DNA of 64,000 nt from Streptomyces humi (GTDB lineage: Bacteria; Actinomycetota; Actinomycetes; Streptomycetales; Streptomycetaceae). Below are positions 52,362 through 62,584 of the stretch, piece after piece. The translations under genes were made by a program, and so were the position numbers. The notes under the pieces are model-generated. The model had not been told where the DNA came from. It was given only the letters and a program-made list of their open reading frames with translations, and did not search any database. The DNA lies in assembly GCF_001005085.2 (NCBI RefSeq), contig NZ_LBMU02000011.1:1-64000 (forward strand). The letters are read 5' to 3'. Each line of letters opens with the position of its first letter. Positions within the stretch are counted from its first letter, which is position 1.

Positions 52362-53396
52362 TCAGCTCCCGAGGCCGTGGGCGAGGAGGCTCTCGGCGGT
52401 CTCCGTGACGGTGTCTTCGATGGGGCGCGCCCGCCATCCGAGGAGCCGTTCCGCCTTGGCGCTCGTGGCGTCGAGGTCCCGGCCGAGCTGGTGCCTGAGC
52501 AGGCGCAGTTCCGGGTTCACGGCGCCCAGTGCGCGGGCGAGCCACACGGGCATCTCACGGGTGGGAGCGTGCGCGGCGCGCTCCCCCAGGCGGTCCCGCA
52601 GGATGCGCGCGATCTCGACGACGCGCAGGCTGGGCCCGGCGGTGGCGAGGAAGCGCTGGCCGGCGGCCGCCGGGTCGGTCATCGCCCGCAGGTGCAGATC
52701 GGCGACGTCGCGCACGTCGACGAAGCCCATCCCGAAGGGAGGGCAGGCGGGAACCCGTCCTTCGAGCATCCTGCGCACGAGCCGCAGGGACGGCGGGTCG
52801 TCCGGGCCGAGCAGTGGCCCGAGGACGCCCACGGGATGGACCGCCGCCAGTTCCATACCGCCGCCCTCGTCCTCGACGAACCGCCAGGCGGCGCGCTCGG
52901 CGAGGGTCTTGGACCGCTGGTAGGGCGGGATGTCGCTGTCGACGTCCGTCCAGTCCTCCTCGGTGAAGGGGGCCGAGCGCGGCGGATGCCCGATCCCGAC
53001 GGCACCGAAGGCGCTCGTCAGGACGGTCCGGCGGACACCGGCGTCGCGGCCGGCGCGCAGCACCCGCAGGACGCCCTCCCGGGCCGGGACCACCAGCGCG
53101 TCGTCGTCCGCCGGCGTACCGCGCAGGGTCGGCGAGGCCACGTGCAGGACGTACGCGCAGCCGGCGACGGCGGTGTCCCAGCCGTCCGGGTGTTCCAGGT
53201 CGGCCCGTACGACCGTGAGGCGGTCGTCGTCGAACGGCGTGGCCGCGTGCAGCCAGGACCGCAGGGTGGGCTCCCGCCGCGGGTCGCGGACTGTGGTGCG
53301 GACGGTGTACCCGGCGTCCAGCAGTGCCAGGACGCACCGGCTCCCGATGAATCCGGTGCCTCCGGTGACCAGGACCGGTGTCGTCGGCGCCCTCAT
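52362..53396 (-). CDS. Extended SDR (dihydroflavonol-4-reductase-like)
   Basis: 344 residues. NAD(P)-binding VLVTGGTGFIGSRC, then VLHVASPT, catalytic YQRSK (Tyr-x3-Lys) near residue 160, and VHPVGVLGPLLG. It should reduce an aldehyde or ketone with NADPH. Its start overlaps the stop of the aldo/keto reductase gene by 4 bases, so the two form one operon under the divergent TetR regulator at 54519. Confidence 0.88.
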   Translation of the reverse strand: MRAPTTPVLVTGGTGFIGSRCVLALLDAGYTVRTTVRDPRREPTLRSWLHAATPFDDDRLTVVRADLEHPDGWDTAVAGCAYVLHVASPTLRGTPADDDALVVPAREGVLRVLRAGRDAGVRRTVLTSAFGAVGIGHPPRSAPFTEEDWTDVDSDIPPYQRSKTLAERAAWRFVEDEGGGMELAAVHPVGVLGPLLGPDDPPSLRLVRRMLEGRVPACPPFGMGFVDVRDVADLHLRAMTDPAAAGQRFLATAGPSLRVVEIARILRDRLGERAAHAPTREMPVWLARALGAVNPELRLLRHQLGRDLDATSAKAERLLGWRARPIEDTVTETAESLLAHGLGS

Positions 53397-54442
53397 GCGA
53401 GTGCCATGCCGGGGATGCGCCGGCGGACGGCCTCCAGCTCGGCTTCGTCCGAGACGCCCTGCCAGTCGTACCGCGGGGTGTACGGGGCCTCCAGGGCGCG
53501 CACCTCGTCGTCGGTGAGTTCGACGTCGAGGGAGGCCACGGCCTCGTCGATCTGCCGGGTCGAGCCGGCGCCGACCAGCGGTGCGGTGACGACCGGCTGG
53601 CGGCGCAGCCAGGCGAGCGCGATCTGTGCGCGGCTGACGCCGCGGGCGTCCGCCACCTGCCCGACCCCGTCGATGATCGCGCGGTTGGACGCCTCCTCAG
53701 CGGGCGTGTAGAGCATGTCCGCGTACGCGCCGTCCGTCTCGGAGCGCGGCGTCGCGCGGGCGTCGTCCCAGGCGCGGGCGAGACGGCCGCGGGCCAGCGG
53801 GGACCAGATGACCGTGCCGACGCCCTCGTCGAGGCAGAGCGGGATCATCTCGCGCTCCTCCTCGCGGGCGAGGAGGTTGTAGTGGTCCTGCATGGACACG
53901 AACCGCGCCCAGCCGTGCTGCTTCTGGAGGTGCAGGGCCTTCGCGAACTCCCACGCGTGCATGGACGAGGCGCCGAGGTAGCGGACCTTGCCGGCCTTCA
54001 CGAGGTCGCTGAGCGCCTCGAGGGTCTCCTCCCACGGGGTGGTCCGGTCGTTGCGGTGGATCTGGTAGAGGTCGATGTGGTCGGTGCCGAGCCGACGCAG
54101 CGAATGCTCGACCTCGGTCATCACCGCCTTCCGTGACAGCCCCCGTCCGTTCGCTCCCGGCCGCATCGGGTGGCGCAGCTTCGTGGCGATCACCACCTCG
54201 TCGCGGTCGGCGAAGTCCTTGAGCGCCCGGCCGAGGATCTCCTCGCTGGAGCCGTTCGAGTACATGTTCGCGGTGTCGAAGAAGTTGATCCCCGCCTCCA
54301 GCGCGTGCCGGACGAGCGGCCGGGCCTCCTCCTCGCCCTTCGACCAGACGGGGTGCCCGCGGTCGGGCTCGCCGTAGGTCATCGCCCCGACGGCGATCGG
54401 TGAGACGTCCAGGCCCGTGGTGCCGAGCTTGATGTAGCGCAT
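53393..54442 (-). CDS. Aldo/keto reductase
   Basis: 349 residues with the catalytic tetrad visible: Asp and Tyr in FFDTANMYSNGSSEE, Lys in VVIATKLRHPM, His in DLYQIHRND. The N terminus MRYIKLGTTGLDVSPIAVGAMTYGEPD is of the AKR11/12-like group. It is first in an operon with the SDR at 52362. It is paralogous to the gene at 62585 along its length. Twin operators in its promoter suggest induction by a small molecule through the adjacent TetR protein. Confidence 0.92.
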   Translation of the reverse strand: MRYIKLGTTGLDVSPIAVGAMTYGEPDRGHPVWSKGEEEARPLVRHALEAGINFFDTANMYSNGSSEEILGRALKDFADRDEVVIATKLRHPMRPGANGRGLSRKAVMTEVEHSLRRLGTDHIDLYQIHRNDRTTPWEETLEALSDLVKAGKVRYLGASSMHAWEFAKALHLQKQHGWARFVSMQDHYNLLAREEEREMIPLCLDEGVGTVIWSPLARGRLARAWDDARATPRSETDGAYADMLYTPAEEASNRAIIDGVGQVADARGVSRAQIALAWLRRQPVVTAPLVGAGSTRQIDEAVASLDVELTDDEVRALEAPYTPRYDWQGVSDEAELEAVRRRIPGMALA

Positions 54443-54459
54443 GGTGCCCCTCTAAAATA

Positions 54460-54501
54460 AGTGGAGAGCTCTCCGGATAACGTAGTGGAGAGTTCTCCAC
54501 T
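54460..54501. promoter_or_regulatory. Twin operators between the aldo/keto reductase and TetR genes
   Basis: Site 2 is a perfect AGTGGAGA-GT-TCTCCACT (54484-54501). Site 1, AGTGGAGA-GC-TCTCCGGA (54460-54477), matches in 14 of 16 arm positions and contains a perfect 12-bp palindrome (54463-54474). Centres are 24 bp apart. They occupy the 76-bp divergent promoter region. Confidence 0.82.
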
Positions 54502-54518
54502 TAGCAAGGTGAGGTCCA

Positions 54519-55055
54519 GTGGTCCGTTCCGACGCCCGCGAGAACCGGGCACGCATCCTCGCGGCCGCCCGTGAGGCGTTCACCGAGAACAGCGGTGCCT
54601 CGATGAACCAGGTCGCCCAGCGCGCCGGCGTCGGTGCGGGCACCCTGTACCGCAACTTCCCCACCCGCGAGGCGCTGGTCCTGGCCGTCTACGAGGACGA
54701 GGTGACCCGCATCACCGGCACCGTGCCCGACCTGCTGGCCGAGCTGCCGCCGCTCGACGCGCTCCGGGAGTGGACCACCGGTCTCGTCGAGGCGATGCGC
54801 AAGAAGCACGGCCTCGGGGACGCCCTGAGCGCCGGCGCGCACCAGGCGATCGCCGAGCAGAGCTACGGCCCCGTCATCGCCGCCATCACCCGGCTCCTCG
54901 ACGCCGGCAAGGCGGACGGCACCATCCGCGCGGACGCGGATCCCGCCGACTTCCTCCAGCTCACCGGCGCGCTCTGGCGCGCCGCGGCCGGCCCCGGGGA
55001 CCGGGCCCCCCACATGCTCGCGCTCATCCTCGACGGACTGCGCACGCGCCCCTAG
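54519..55055 (+). CDS. TetR/AcrR-family repressor
   Basis: 178 residues. The N-terminal helix-turn-helix reads RARILAAAREAFTENSGASMNQVAQRAGVGAGTLYRNFPTREAL, followed by an all-helical ligand domain. It is divergent from the aldo/keto reductase-SDR operon with two matching palindromes between, so it probably represses both itself and that operon. GTG 54519 is used as start, with AAGGTGAGG upstream. A terminator follows at 55074. Confidence 0.92.
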   Translation: MVRSDARENRARILAAAREAFTENSGASMNQVAQRAGVGAGTLYRNFPTREALVLAVYEDEVTRITGTVPDLLAELPPLDALREWTTGLVEAMRKKHGLGDALSAGAHQAIAEQSYGPVIAAITRLLDAGKADGTIRADADPADFLQLTGALWRAAAGPGDRAPHMLALILDGLRTRP

Positions 55056-55073
55056 CCGGAGCACCACCCCGCA

Positions 55074-55100
55074 CCCCGCTGCCGTCCCCCGGCAGCGGGG
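55074..55100 (+). terminator. Terminator after the TetR gene
   Basis: An 11-bp stem (CCCCGCTGCCG, 55074-55084, with 55090-55100) and loop TCCCC, 19 bp after the stop. Confidence 0.78.
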
Positions 55101-55243
55101 TTCGTCATGTCCAGGCCACGACTGTCACAGACGTGCAACACGCACGGCCGGCTCCGATCTTTTCCGCCGGACCGCCCATCACACCCGACGACCACGCAGG
55201 AAGCGGCTCCACGAGGGGCCGGGACGACGGATCGGGGACGGAC

Positions 55244-56500
55244 ATGAGCGGCATCTCTCGCAGGCGGGTGCTGACGGCGGGCGCGACAGCCGGCGCCCTG
55301 GGCGCGCTGGGCGCCGTGTCGGGGTGCTCGAACGGCACGTGGACACTCGACGGCGACGGTTCCGGCGCCGGCAGCGGCAGCGGCGGCGGGGCGCCGACGA
55401 AACCGCTGAAGCTGATCGGGGACGGCTCCACCGCCGACACCGGCGCCCAGCCCCACCAGCCGGCGGCGACGCGCATGGCGCCCGGCACCAAGCCCCCGCA
55501 GTTCGTGGTGTTCTCCTGGGACGGCGCGGGCGAGCTCAGCAACCAGCTGTTCTCCCGCTTCCGCAAGGTGGCCGCCGACCACGGCGCGAAGATGACGTTC
55601 TTCCTCTCCGGCATCTACACGCTGCCCGAGTCCAAGAAGAACCTCTACCACCCGCCGCGGCACCAGGTCGGCGCCTCCGCGATCGGCTACCTCTCCGACC
55701 GGCACATCCACGCCACGCTCCAGCAGGTGCGCTCCGCCTGGCTGGAGGGCCACGAGATAGGCACCCACTTCAACGGCCACTTCTGCGGCAGCGACGGCGT
55801 GCGCAACTGGTCCCCGGCCGAGTGGCGCAGCGAGATCGACCAGGCCATGGACTTCGTCACCAGGTGGAAGACCAACACCGGCTTCACCGACCTGGAGCCG
55901 CTGCCCTTCGACTACCGCAAGGAACTGATCGGCGGCCGCACCCCGTGCCTGGAGGGCCAGACCAACCTGCTGCCCACCGCGGCCGCGCTCGGCTGGAAGT
56001 ACGACGCCAGCTCCCCCGGCGGCCTCCAGATCTGGCCCGGCAAGGTGCAGGGCAACCGCATCTGGGACTTCCCCCTGCAATCCATACCGTTCCCCGGGCA
56101 CTCCTTCCAGGTCCTGTCGATGGACTACAACATGATGTACAACCAGTCCGCCGGCAACCCGCTCGGCGACAAGACGCAGTACGACGCCTGGCGCACCCAG
56201 GCCCGGGACAGCTACGTGGCGGGGTTCGAGCGGGCCCACTCCACCAACCGGGCGCCGTTCTTCATCGGCAACCACTTCGAACGCTGGAACGGCGGCATCT
56301 ACATGGACGCCGTCGAGGAGGCGATCGGCAGGATGGCCGAGCACGACGACGTGCGCTTCGTGTCCTTCAAGCAGCTGGTGGCGTGGCTGGAGGCGCAGGA
56401 CCAGGCGGTGCTGCGCAAGTTGCGCACGCTGAATCCGGGGCAGGAGCCCACGGGCGGGTGGGCCGAGTTCCTCGGCCCGGCGGGTACCCCGTCCTCGTAA
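55244..56500 (+). CDS. Polysaccharide deacetylase-like lipoprotein
   Basis: 418 residues from ATG 55244. A twin-arginine signal (SRRRVLTAGATAGALG) runs into a lipobox GAVSGC, so it is probably exported folded and lipidated. After a Gly/Ser linker the catalytic domain starts at about 85: FVVFSWDGAGE takes the place of the NodB motif TFDDG with only one Asp, and HEIGTHFNGHFC provides the HxxxH metal pair. FFIGNHFERWNGG lies near the C terminus. It may deacetylate peptidoglycan or a secondary wall polymer. The reduced first motif leaves activity in doubt. Confidence 0.85.
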   Translation: MSGISRRRVLTAGATAGALGALGAVSGCSNGTWTLDGDGSGAGSGSGGGAPTKPLKLIGDGSTADTGAQPHQPAATRMAPGTKPPQFVVFSWDGAGELSNQLFSRFRKVAADHGAKMTFFLSGIYTLPESKKNLYHPPRHQVGASAIGYLSDRHIHATLQQVRSAWLEGHEIGTHFNGHFCGSDGVRNWSPAEWRSEIDQAMDFVTRWKTNTGFTDLEPLPFDYRKELIGGRTPCLEGQTNLLPTAAALGWKYDASSPGGLQIWPGKVQGNRIWDFPLQSIPFPGHSFQVLSMDYNMMYNQSAGNPLGDKTQYDAWRTQARDSYVAGFERAHSTNRAPFFIGNHFERWNGGIYMDAVEEAIGRMAEHDDVRFVSFKQLVAWLEAQDQAVLRKLRTLNPGQEPTGGWAEFLGPAGTPSS

Positions 56501-56555
56501 CCGCGGTCTGCTTTCATGGGCGGACCGCATCTGATCACGTCCAGAGGAACGCGCC

Positions 56556-57815
<1,260 letters not shown>

Positions 57816-57913
57816 TCGGATTCGTCGGATCCACATCTGGTCGGAGTAGTCGGATCTGGTCGGGAGCCGGTCGGGGCCTGGTCAGGATCCGGTCGGGCGC
57901 TGGACGGGAGGCC
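57816..57913 (+). repeat. Degenerate TCGG-rich short repeats
   Basis: The gap between the transporter and the Usp-like gene is built of imperfect GTCGGA/GGTCGGG units (for example at 57821, 57828, 57840, 57849, 57857 and 57866). It looks like a decayed tandem array. No gene or terminator hairpin was seen in it. Confidence 0.5.
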
Positions 57914-57919
57914 ATGGAC

Positions 57920-58411
57920 ATGCGGGTGATCGTCTGGCTGGTCGAGGGGACCTGGCCGGCCTGTGTGGACGCGGTGCGTACGCACGCGCGGGACGCGTCC
58001 GAGGTGACGCTGCTGCACGTGACCGAGCCGGGGACGGCCGGGCTCGCGCACGGCGCGTTCGCGGGGCTGCTGGGCCGGGCGGGCTCGGAACCGGACCCGG
58101 AGCGGCGGCTGGTGGAACTCGGCGGCACGTCGGCGGCGGAGCTGCTCGACGCGGCCGGGGCGCGGCTGGGGCGGCCGTGCACTCGGCTGGAGCGGACCGG
58201 ACGGGTCGAGCGGGAGGTGGTGGCCGCCGCCGAGGGGGCCGGTCTGCTGATCGTCGCCCGGGACGGCGACCGGTCCCGGCTCGGACCGCACAGCCTGGGC
58301 CGGGCGGCGCGCTTCGTCGTCGACCACGCGCCCTGCCCGGTGCTGCTGGTGTGGCCGGAGGGAGCGCCGGAGCTGACCACCATGCCGCCACCGCCGCCGC
58401 ACCACCGCTGA
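57920..58411 (+). CDS. UspA-like universal stress protein
   Basis: 163 residues. ATG 57920 is chosen because GGGAGG at 57906-57911 is 8 bases upstream; ATG 57914 is too close. The fold is indicated by MRVIVWLVEGTWPACVDAVRTHA at the start and LIVARDGDRSRLGPHSLGRAARFVVDHAPCPVLLVW at the end. The usual ATP loop G-x2-G-x9-GS is only partly kept. The Pro/His-rich C terminus (MPPPPPHHR) is unusual. It lies 104 bp after the transporter and may be co-transcribed with it. Confidence 0.82.
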   Translation: MRVIVWLVEGTWPACVDAVRTHARDASEVTLLHVTEPGTAGLAHGAFAGLLGRAGSEPDPERRLVELGGTSAAELLDAAGARLGRPCTRLERTGRVEREVVAAAEGAGLLIVARDGDRSRLGPHSLGRAARFVVDHAPCPVLLVWPEGAPELTTMPPPPPHHR

Positions 58412-58424
58412 GACCGCGGCGGCC

Positions 58425-60272
58425 TCAGCGGTGGCGGCCGCCGCCGTAGCCGCCGCCGTAGCCACCGCCCCAGCCGTCGCCGTACTGACCGCCGCCGTAC
58501 TGACCGCCGCCGTAGCAGTAGCCGGGGTACTCCTCGCACGGGTTGTAGCCGGTCGCGCCGCTCGACGGTGCCGGCTGCGCGGTCGTGCTCGACGCCGACG
58601 GGGAGGGCGTCGGCGTGGGGGTCCGCGCCGCCTTGACCGACGGGGCGGCGGTCGGGGGCGGGGTGGGCGACGGCGTGGTCTCGGCGTCCCAGTTGACGAT
58701 CTGCATCTGGAGGTCGGGCTGGGAGGTGTCCATCACCCAGCGTTGCGCGCTGACGTCGGCCCGGGTCTTGACGACCAGGGAACCGCCGCCGTCGGTCGCC
58801 GCCGGGGCGAGCGCCAGGTCCTGGTCCCAGCGGGGCACCAGGGCGCCCTGGAGGGTGAAGTCGTAGCGGATGCTCCGGCCGCCGGTCCCGGTGGCCGAGC
58901 ACGGCGACAGCCGGACGGAGTAGCCGAGGTGCGAGTCCAGGCACAGGCCGGGGTCCGCGCCGTTGCGCAGCAGTCCGTCGGCGTCGTACGTCCACTGCTG
59001 GCCGGCGGCCGACGAGCACTCCGCGAGTTCGGTCTCGGCGCCCTTGACGGCCTCCTTGCCGACCACGCCGATGCACAGGCCCGAGGCGATGTTGTGCAGG
59101 CGGCCGCGCAGGGTGCCCTGGGTGGTCCGGTTGCTGCCGATCCAGGAGGGGCCGGAGGTGGCGCTGCCGGCGCCGGGCTTGGCGGAGGGCTTGGCGGCGG
59201 CCGTCCCGGAGTCGTCACCGGTGCCGAGCACCGCCCACAGCACCAGCGGCAGTACGACCAGACCGCTCACGGTGCCCACGGCCACCGTGAGGTTACGGCG
59301 GCGCGCCCGGCGGGCGGCGCGCTGCTCGGCGCGCCGGGAGGCGGCGGGGTGCACCACCAGGTCCTTGCCCGGCCCCGCCGGCGCGAAGGCCTCGCCGCCG
59401 GTGAAACCGCCGGCGGGCACGGGCGCCGGTTCGGCGGGCACCTCGGTGAGACCCGCGCGGGACTCCAGGTAGCCGCGGGCACCCCAGCCGAGCACGGCCT
59501 CCGCCAGGGCGAGGCCGAGGCCGCCGTTGAACTGGTGGAGCTGGTCGGCGGTGAACCGGCAGTGCCTGCACCCGTTCAGGTGCTGCTGGAGGTCCCGGTC
59601 GATGTCGCTGCCGCCACGCCGGAAGGTCACGTCGATCATCCGGACGTACCGCTGGCACTCGTCCTCGTGGGCGAGTTCACGGTGCACCTGGAGGCACTCC
59701 TCGCGCAGCCGCTCGCGGGACCGGCGCAGTTCGACCCGCGCGTCCTGTTCGTCGAGGCCCAGCAGCGCGGCGGGGGTCGACAGCGGCTCCGACTCGACCT
59801 CGATGTGCCACAGGACGGCACGCGAGGACTGGGTCAGGCGCTGGAAGGCGCGGGAGAGCAGCCGCCGGTTCGCGGGCGGCAGCAGCCGGGCGGCAGCCCG
59901 CTCCCCGGTGCCGGCGCGCAGTTCGGGGTGCAGGAGTTCGCCACGCCCGTCGTTGTCCCATTCGGCGGCGATACGGCGGACCGTCACCAGCAGTTGGGGG
60001 CGCCAGGCGGCGGTGGGGCCGGTCTGGCGCAGGGACTCTCCGAAGAGCCGGGTGAACGCGGCGGTGGTGAGCATTCCCGCGCCGCGCGTCCCGTCCGTAC
60101 ACAGACGGGCGTAGGCGAAGGCCGCTTCCCAGTGCCGGTCGAGCAGTTCACCGACGGGGTGCAGGGCGGGCGCGGTGCCCGTCCACTGCTTCAGCTCGGC
60201 GCTGAGCTGTTCGTCGGTGACGTCGAACGGCCGGGCGGGGGTAGGGGAATTCCCCAGGCCTGCGTCATTCAC
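58425..60272 (-). CDS. Sigma-like/zinc-finger/TM/ricin-type lectin fusion protein (copy 2)
   Basis: 615 residues from GTG 60272 (GGAAGGA 8 bases upstream). Domain order matches the protein at 37285. First comes a sigma-region-2-like part (LLDRHWEAAFAYARLCTD), then a region-4-like part (QSSRAVLWHIEVESEPLSTPAALLGLDEQDARVELRRSRERL). The zf-HC2-like HLNGCRHC and a basic segment follow. Next are a membrane helix (LTVAVGTVSGLVVLPLVLWAVLG) and a ricin trefoil (LCIGVVGKEAVKGAETELAEC, QQWTYDADGLLRN, LCLDSHLGYS). The C terminus is a Pro/Thr/Ser linker, then a Tyr/Gly-rich tail with repeated YGGG units and two Cys. The tail is absent from copy 1. Confidence 0.85.
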   Translation of the reverse strand: MNDAGLGNSPTPARPFDVTDEQLSAELKQWTGTAPALHPVGELLDRHWEAAFAYARLCTDGTRGAGMLTTAAFTRLFGESLRQTGPTAAWRPQLLVTVRRIAAEWDNDGRGELLHPELRAGTGERAAARLLPPANRRLLSRAFQRLTQSSRAVLWHIEVESEPLSTPAALLGLDEQDARVELRRSRERLREECLQVHRELAHEDECQRYVRMIDVTFRRGGSDIDRDLQQHLNGCRHCRFTADQLHQFNGGLGLALAEAVLGWGARGYLESRAGLTEVPAEPAPVPAGGFTGGEAFAPAGPGKDLVVHPAASRRAEQRAARRARRRNLTVAVGTVSGLVVLPLVLWAVLGTGDDSGTAAAKPSAKPGAGSATSGPSWIGSNRTTQGTLRGRLHNIASGLCIGVVGKEAVKGAETELAECSSAAGQQWTYDADGLLRNGADPGLCLDSHLGYSVRLSPCSATGTGGRSIRYDFTLQGALVPRWDQDLALAPAATDGGGSLVVKTRADVSAQRWVMDTSQPDLQMQIVNWDAETTPSPTPPPTAAPSVKAARTPTPTPSPSASSTTAQPAPSSGATGYNPCEEYPGYCYGGGQYGGGQYGDGWGGGYGGGYGGGRHR

Positions 60273-60729
60273 GACTGCATTCCTTCCAGACGCAACGCGG
60301 GATTCGGTCCATACCAACGGGTATGCGACCGGCATGCGACCCGGCCGACAGCATGACGGGACGGGCCTGTTGGGGGGTTCGGCACGGAACGTCCGCCGTC
60401 GGCAGCTCTTTTGAAGCGTGGGGGGCGAACGGGAGCGGCCTCGCGCATGCAGGGGGTGAAAACAATTACCCGCCTGCCGGCACGGCACACCTTTGCACAG
60501 GCCAGCAGGGCAGAACAAGGGATGCCGGGGTTTTGCGCAATACCCGGACGCGGCCTTTGTTTGACGAATCGTCAATGAGTGAGTTCGTGCTGTGTCGCCG
60601 TATCGACATCGTAATTACCGGGGGGATTCACAGCCGACCGCCGTGACCTCGACCCCAACCATTGGACCATGGCCCGACCTGCGCAGGTCGCCCGCCCGGC
60701 GGCGTGAGGTGAACCAATGGCGCCTGCTT
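60273..60729. other. Intergenic region upstream of the second ricin fusion gene
   Basis: About 457 bp without a convincing gene. It holds the promoter of the minus-strand gene at 60272 and the 3' side of the AraC gene. The stretch 60440-60640 is relatively AT-rich. TTGACG-AAT-CGTCAA at 60561-60575 is a perfect 6-bp-arm palindrome and a candidate operator. Confidence 0.5.
60561..60575. promoter_or_regulatory. TTGACG-AAT-CGTCAA palindrome
   Basis: A perfect 15-bp interrupted palindrome in an AT-richer part of the intergenic region, about 290 bases from the nearest start. It may be a regulator binding site; the distance argues for caution. Confidence 0.35.
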
Positions 60730-61716
60730 TCAGGGGCGTTCACCGGAGCGGTAGGCGCCGGGCGGGACACCGTGGCTTTCGCGGAAGACCCGGTTGAAGT
60801 GGAACGGGCTGGGAAATCCGGACGCGGCGGCGACCCGCTCGACGGTCAGGTCGGTGCTCTCCAGCAGCCGGGCGGCGTGCCGCAGCCGCGCCTCGCGCAG
60901 CGCACGCATCGGGGGCACCCCGGTCTGGCGGGTGAAGAGGTGGGCGAACCTGGACGGCGACAGCGCGACACGCGCGGCGAGCGTGCCGACGGTGTGCGGG
61001 GCGCCCGGGTCGGCGGCGATCAGTTCCTCGGCGCGCCGCACCCGCTCGTCCCGGGCGTCCGGACCGGCCGGCGCCCGGTGCGCGCCGGCCGCGGCGAGCA
61101 GGACGACCTCCTCCAGCGCACACAGGGCGAGTTCCCGCGCCGCACTGACGTGCGCCACGGCCACCCGCCCCTCACCCGGCACGGGGGCAGCCGCTTCGCA
61201 CGGTTCGGCCGCCGCGGTTCCGTCCGGCGCGCGGGTGGCGGCTTCACCCGCTCCAGGGGTGGCGGGCTCGTCGGGCGGGGGTGGCGCGCCGGTGCCGGAC
61301 CAGCGGGAGTCGGTGAGTATGCGGTGGAAGGCCGCCTCGATCCGCGGGTGGGCGCCGGCCGGGGCGCCGACGGCGTACATGCCGTCACCCAGGGCGCACG
61401 GGCCCAGCCAGCGGGCCCACGCGGGGCGGGCCTGGCAATGGGTCCACCAGAAGCGCCAGCGGTCCACGCCGGGTTCGACCGAGTAGCTGTGCGGGACCCC
61501 GGGGCCGAGGACGACCAGGTCACCGGGGCGCGCCCGGGTCCGGGCGGCCCCCTGCCGGATCAGGCCGCCGCCGTGCGTGGTCCAGATGAGCAGCCAACTG
61601 CCGGAACCCTGGGACCGGTTGATCCGGTAGCCGGGCCCCTGGTCGTAGCGGCCGGTGACGACCATGCCCGGCGGCGGAGCCGGGACAGCGGTCTCGGGCA
61701 ATCCCTCAGCGTTCAT
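60730..61716 (-). CDS. AraC-family regulator
   Basis: 328 residues; ATG 61716 is 6 bases after GAGAGG, while ATG 61722 abuts it. An N-terminal cupin-type ligand domain (LLIWTTHGGGLIRQGAARTRARPGDLVVLGPGVPHSYSV) is followed by an unusual Ala/Pro/Glu-rich insert of ~55 residues. The C-terminal double helix-turn-helix reads HTVGTLAARVALSPSRFAHLFTRQTGVPPMRAL...GFPSPFHFNRVFRESHGVPPGAYR. The PHSY cupin motif suggests a sugar-type ligand. It is divergent from the dioxygenase at 61786 by 69 bp and probably controls it. Confidence 0.9.
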   Translation of the reverse strand: MNAEGLPETAVPAPPPGMVVTGRYDQGPGYRINRSQGSGSWLLIWTTHGGGLIRQGAARTRARPGDLVVLGPGVPHSYSVEPGVDRWRFWWTHCQARPAWARWLGPCALGDGMYAVGAPAGAHPRIEAAFHRILTDSRWSGTGAPPPPDEPATPGAGEAATRAPDGTAAAEPCEAAAPVPGEGRVAVAHVSAARELALCALEEVVLLAAAGAHRAPAGPDARDERVRRAEELIAADPGAPHTVGTLAARVALSPSRFAHLFTRQTGVPPMRALREARLRHAARLLESTDLTVERVAAASGFPSPFHFNRVFRESHGVPPGAYRSGERP

Positions 61717-61785
61717 GGACATCCTCTCGGCCGGCCCGTCGGCCTAGCGTGACAGGTCCAGGACGACGGATCGAGGAGCGAGGGT

Positions 61786-62568
61786 ATGACAGTCACGGGC
61801 ATCGACGCCGGCATGCTGCGGCGGTTCGAGGAGGACGGGTTCACCGTCGTACGCGGGTTGTTCGGGTACGACGAGATCGACCGCCTGTGTGCGGAGTTCG
61901 CGGCGCTGCACGCGGCCGGGCTGCCGGTGCCGGGGCACTTCGAGCCGGGGCCGACGGCGGATCCGCTGCACCGGTACCCCCGGGTGATGCAGCCGCACGA
62001 GATCAGCGCGCTCGCCCGGCGGTTCCTGCTGGACACGCGGTTGCGGGTGGTCCTGGAGGGGCTGTTCGGGGAGGAGGTGCTGGCCGCACAGAGCATGTTC
62101 TACTTCAAGCCGCCGGGCGCCCGGGGGCAGGCGCTGCACCAGGACAACTTCTATCTGCGGGTGGAGCCGGGGACCTGTGTCGCGGCGTGGGTCGCCTGTG
62201 AGGCGATCGACCGGGAGAACGGCGGGCTGGAAGTGGTGCCGGGGACGCACCGGATGGACCTGTTCTGCCCGGAGGAGTCGGACGAGGACCTGTCGTTCGC
62301 CCGGGAGTACGTGGCACCGCCGCAGGGGCTCGCGGCGGTGCCGGTCGACCTGGCCCCCGGGGATGTCCTGTTCTTCAACGGGAGCCTGGTGCACGGGTCA
62401 CAGCCGAACCGCTCGGGCGAGCGGTTCCGGCGCTCGTTCATCGGGCACTACGTGGGACGGTCGGCGGAGCGGATCGGCGCCTACTACCGGACGCTGACCA
62501 TGAGCGGGGAGCGGGTCCCCCTGCTGGAGAGCGAGGGAGCCGGTCCGTGCGGTACGTCGCGGTTGTGA
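61786..62568 (+). CDS. Phytanoyl-CoA dioxygenase-family (PhyH) enzyme
   Basis: 260 residues, non-haem Fe(II)/2-oxoglutarate oxygenase fold. The facial triad is visible: His and Asp in LHQDNFYLR (HxD) and the distal His in SLVHGSQPNRS, with the 2-oxoglutarate Arg shortly after. The N terminus GMLRRFEEDGFTVVRGLF is characteristic. In actinobacteria such enzymes hydroxylate small molecules or sugars; the substrate is unknown. It is divergent from an AraC regulator with a cupin domain, a layout often seen in carbohydrate-related loci. Confidence 0.88.
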   Translation: MTVTGIDAGMLRRFEEDGFTVVRGLFGYDEIDRLCAEFAALHAAGLPVPGHFEPGPTADPLHRYPRVMQPHEISALARRFLLDTRLRVVLEGLFGEEVLAAQSMFYFKPPGARGQALHQDNFYLRVEPGTCVAAWVACEAIDRENGGLEVVPGTHRMDLFCPEESDEDLSFAREYVAPPQGLAAVPVDLAPGDVLFFNGSLVHGSQPNRSGERFRRSFIGHYVGRSAERIGAYYRTLTMSGERVPLLESEGAGPCGTSRL

Positions 62569-62584
62569 CGCACCCCCGGAACTC

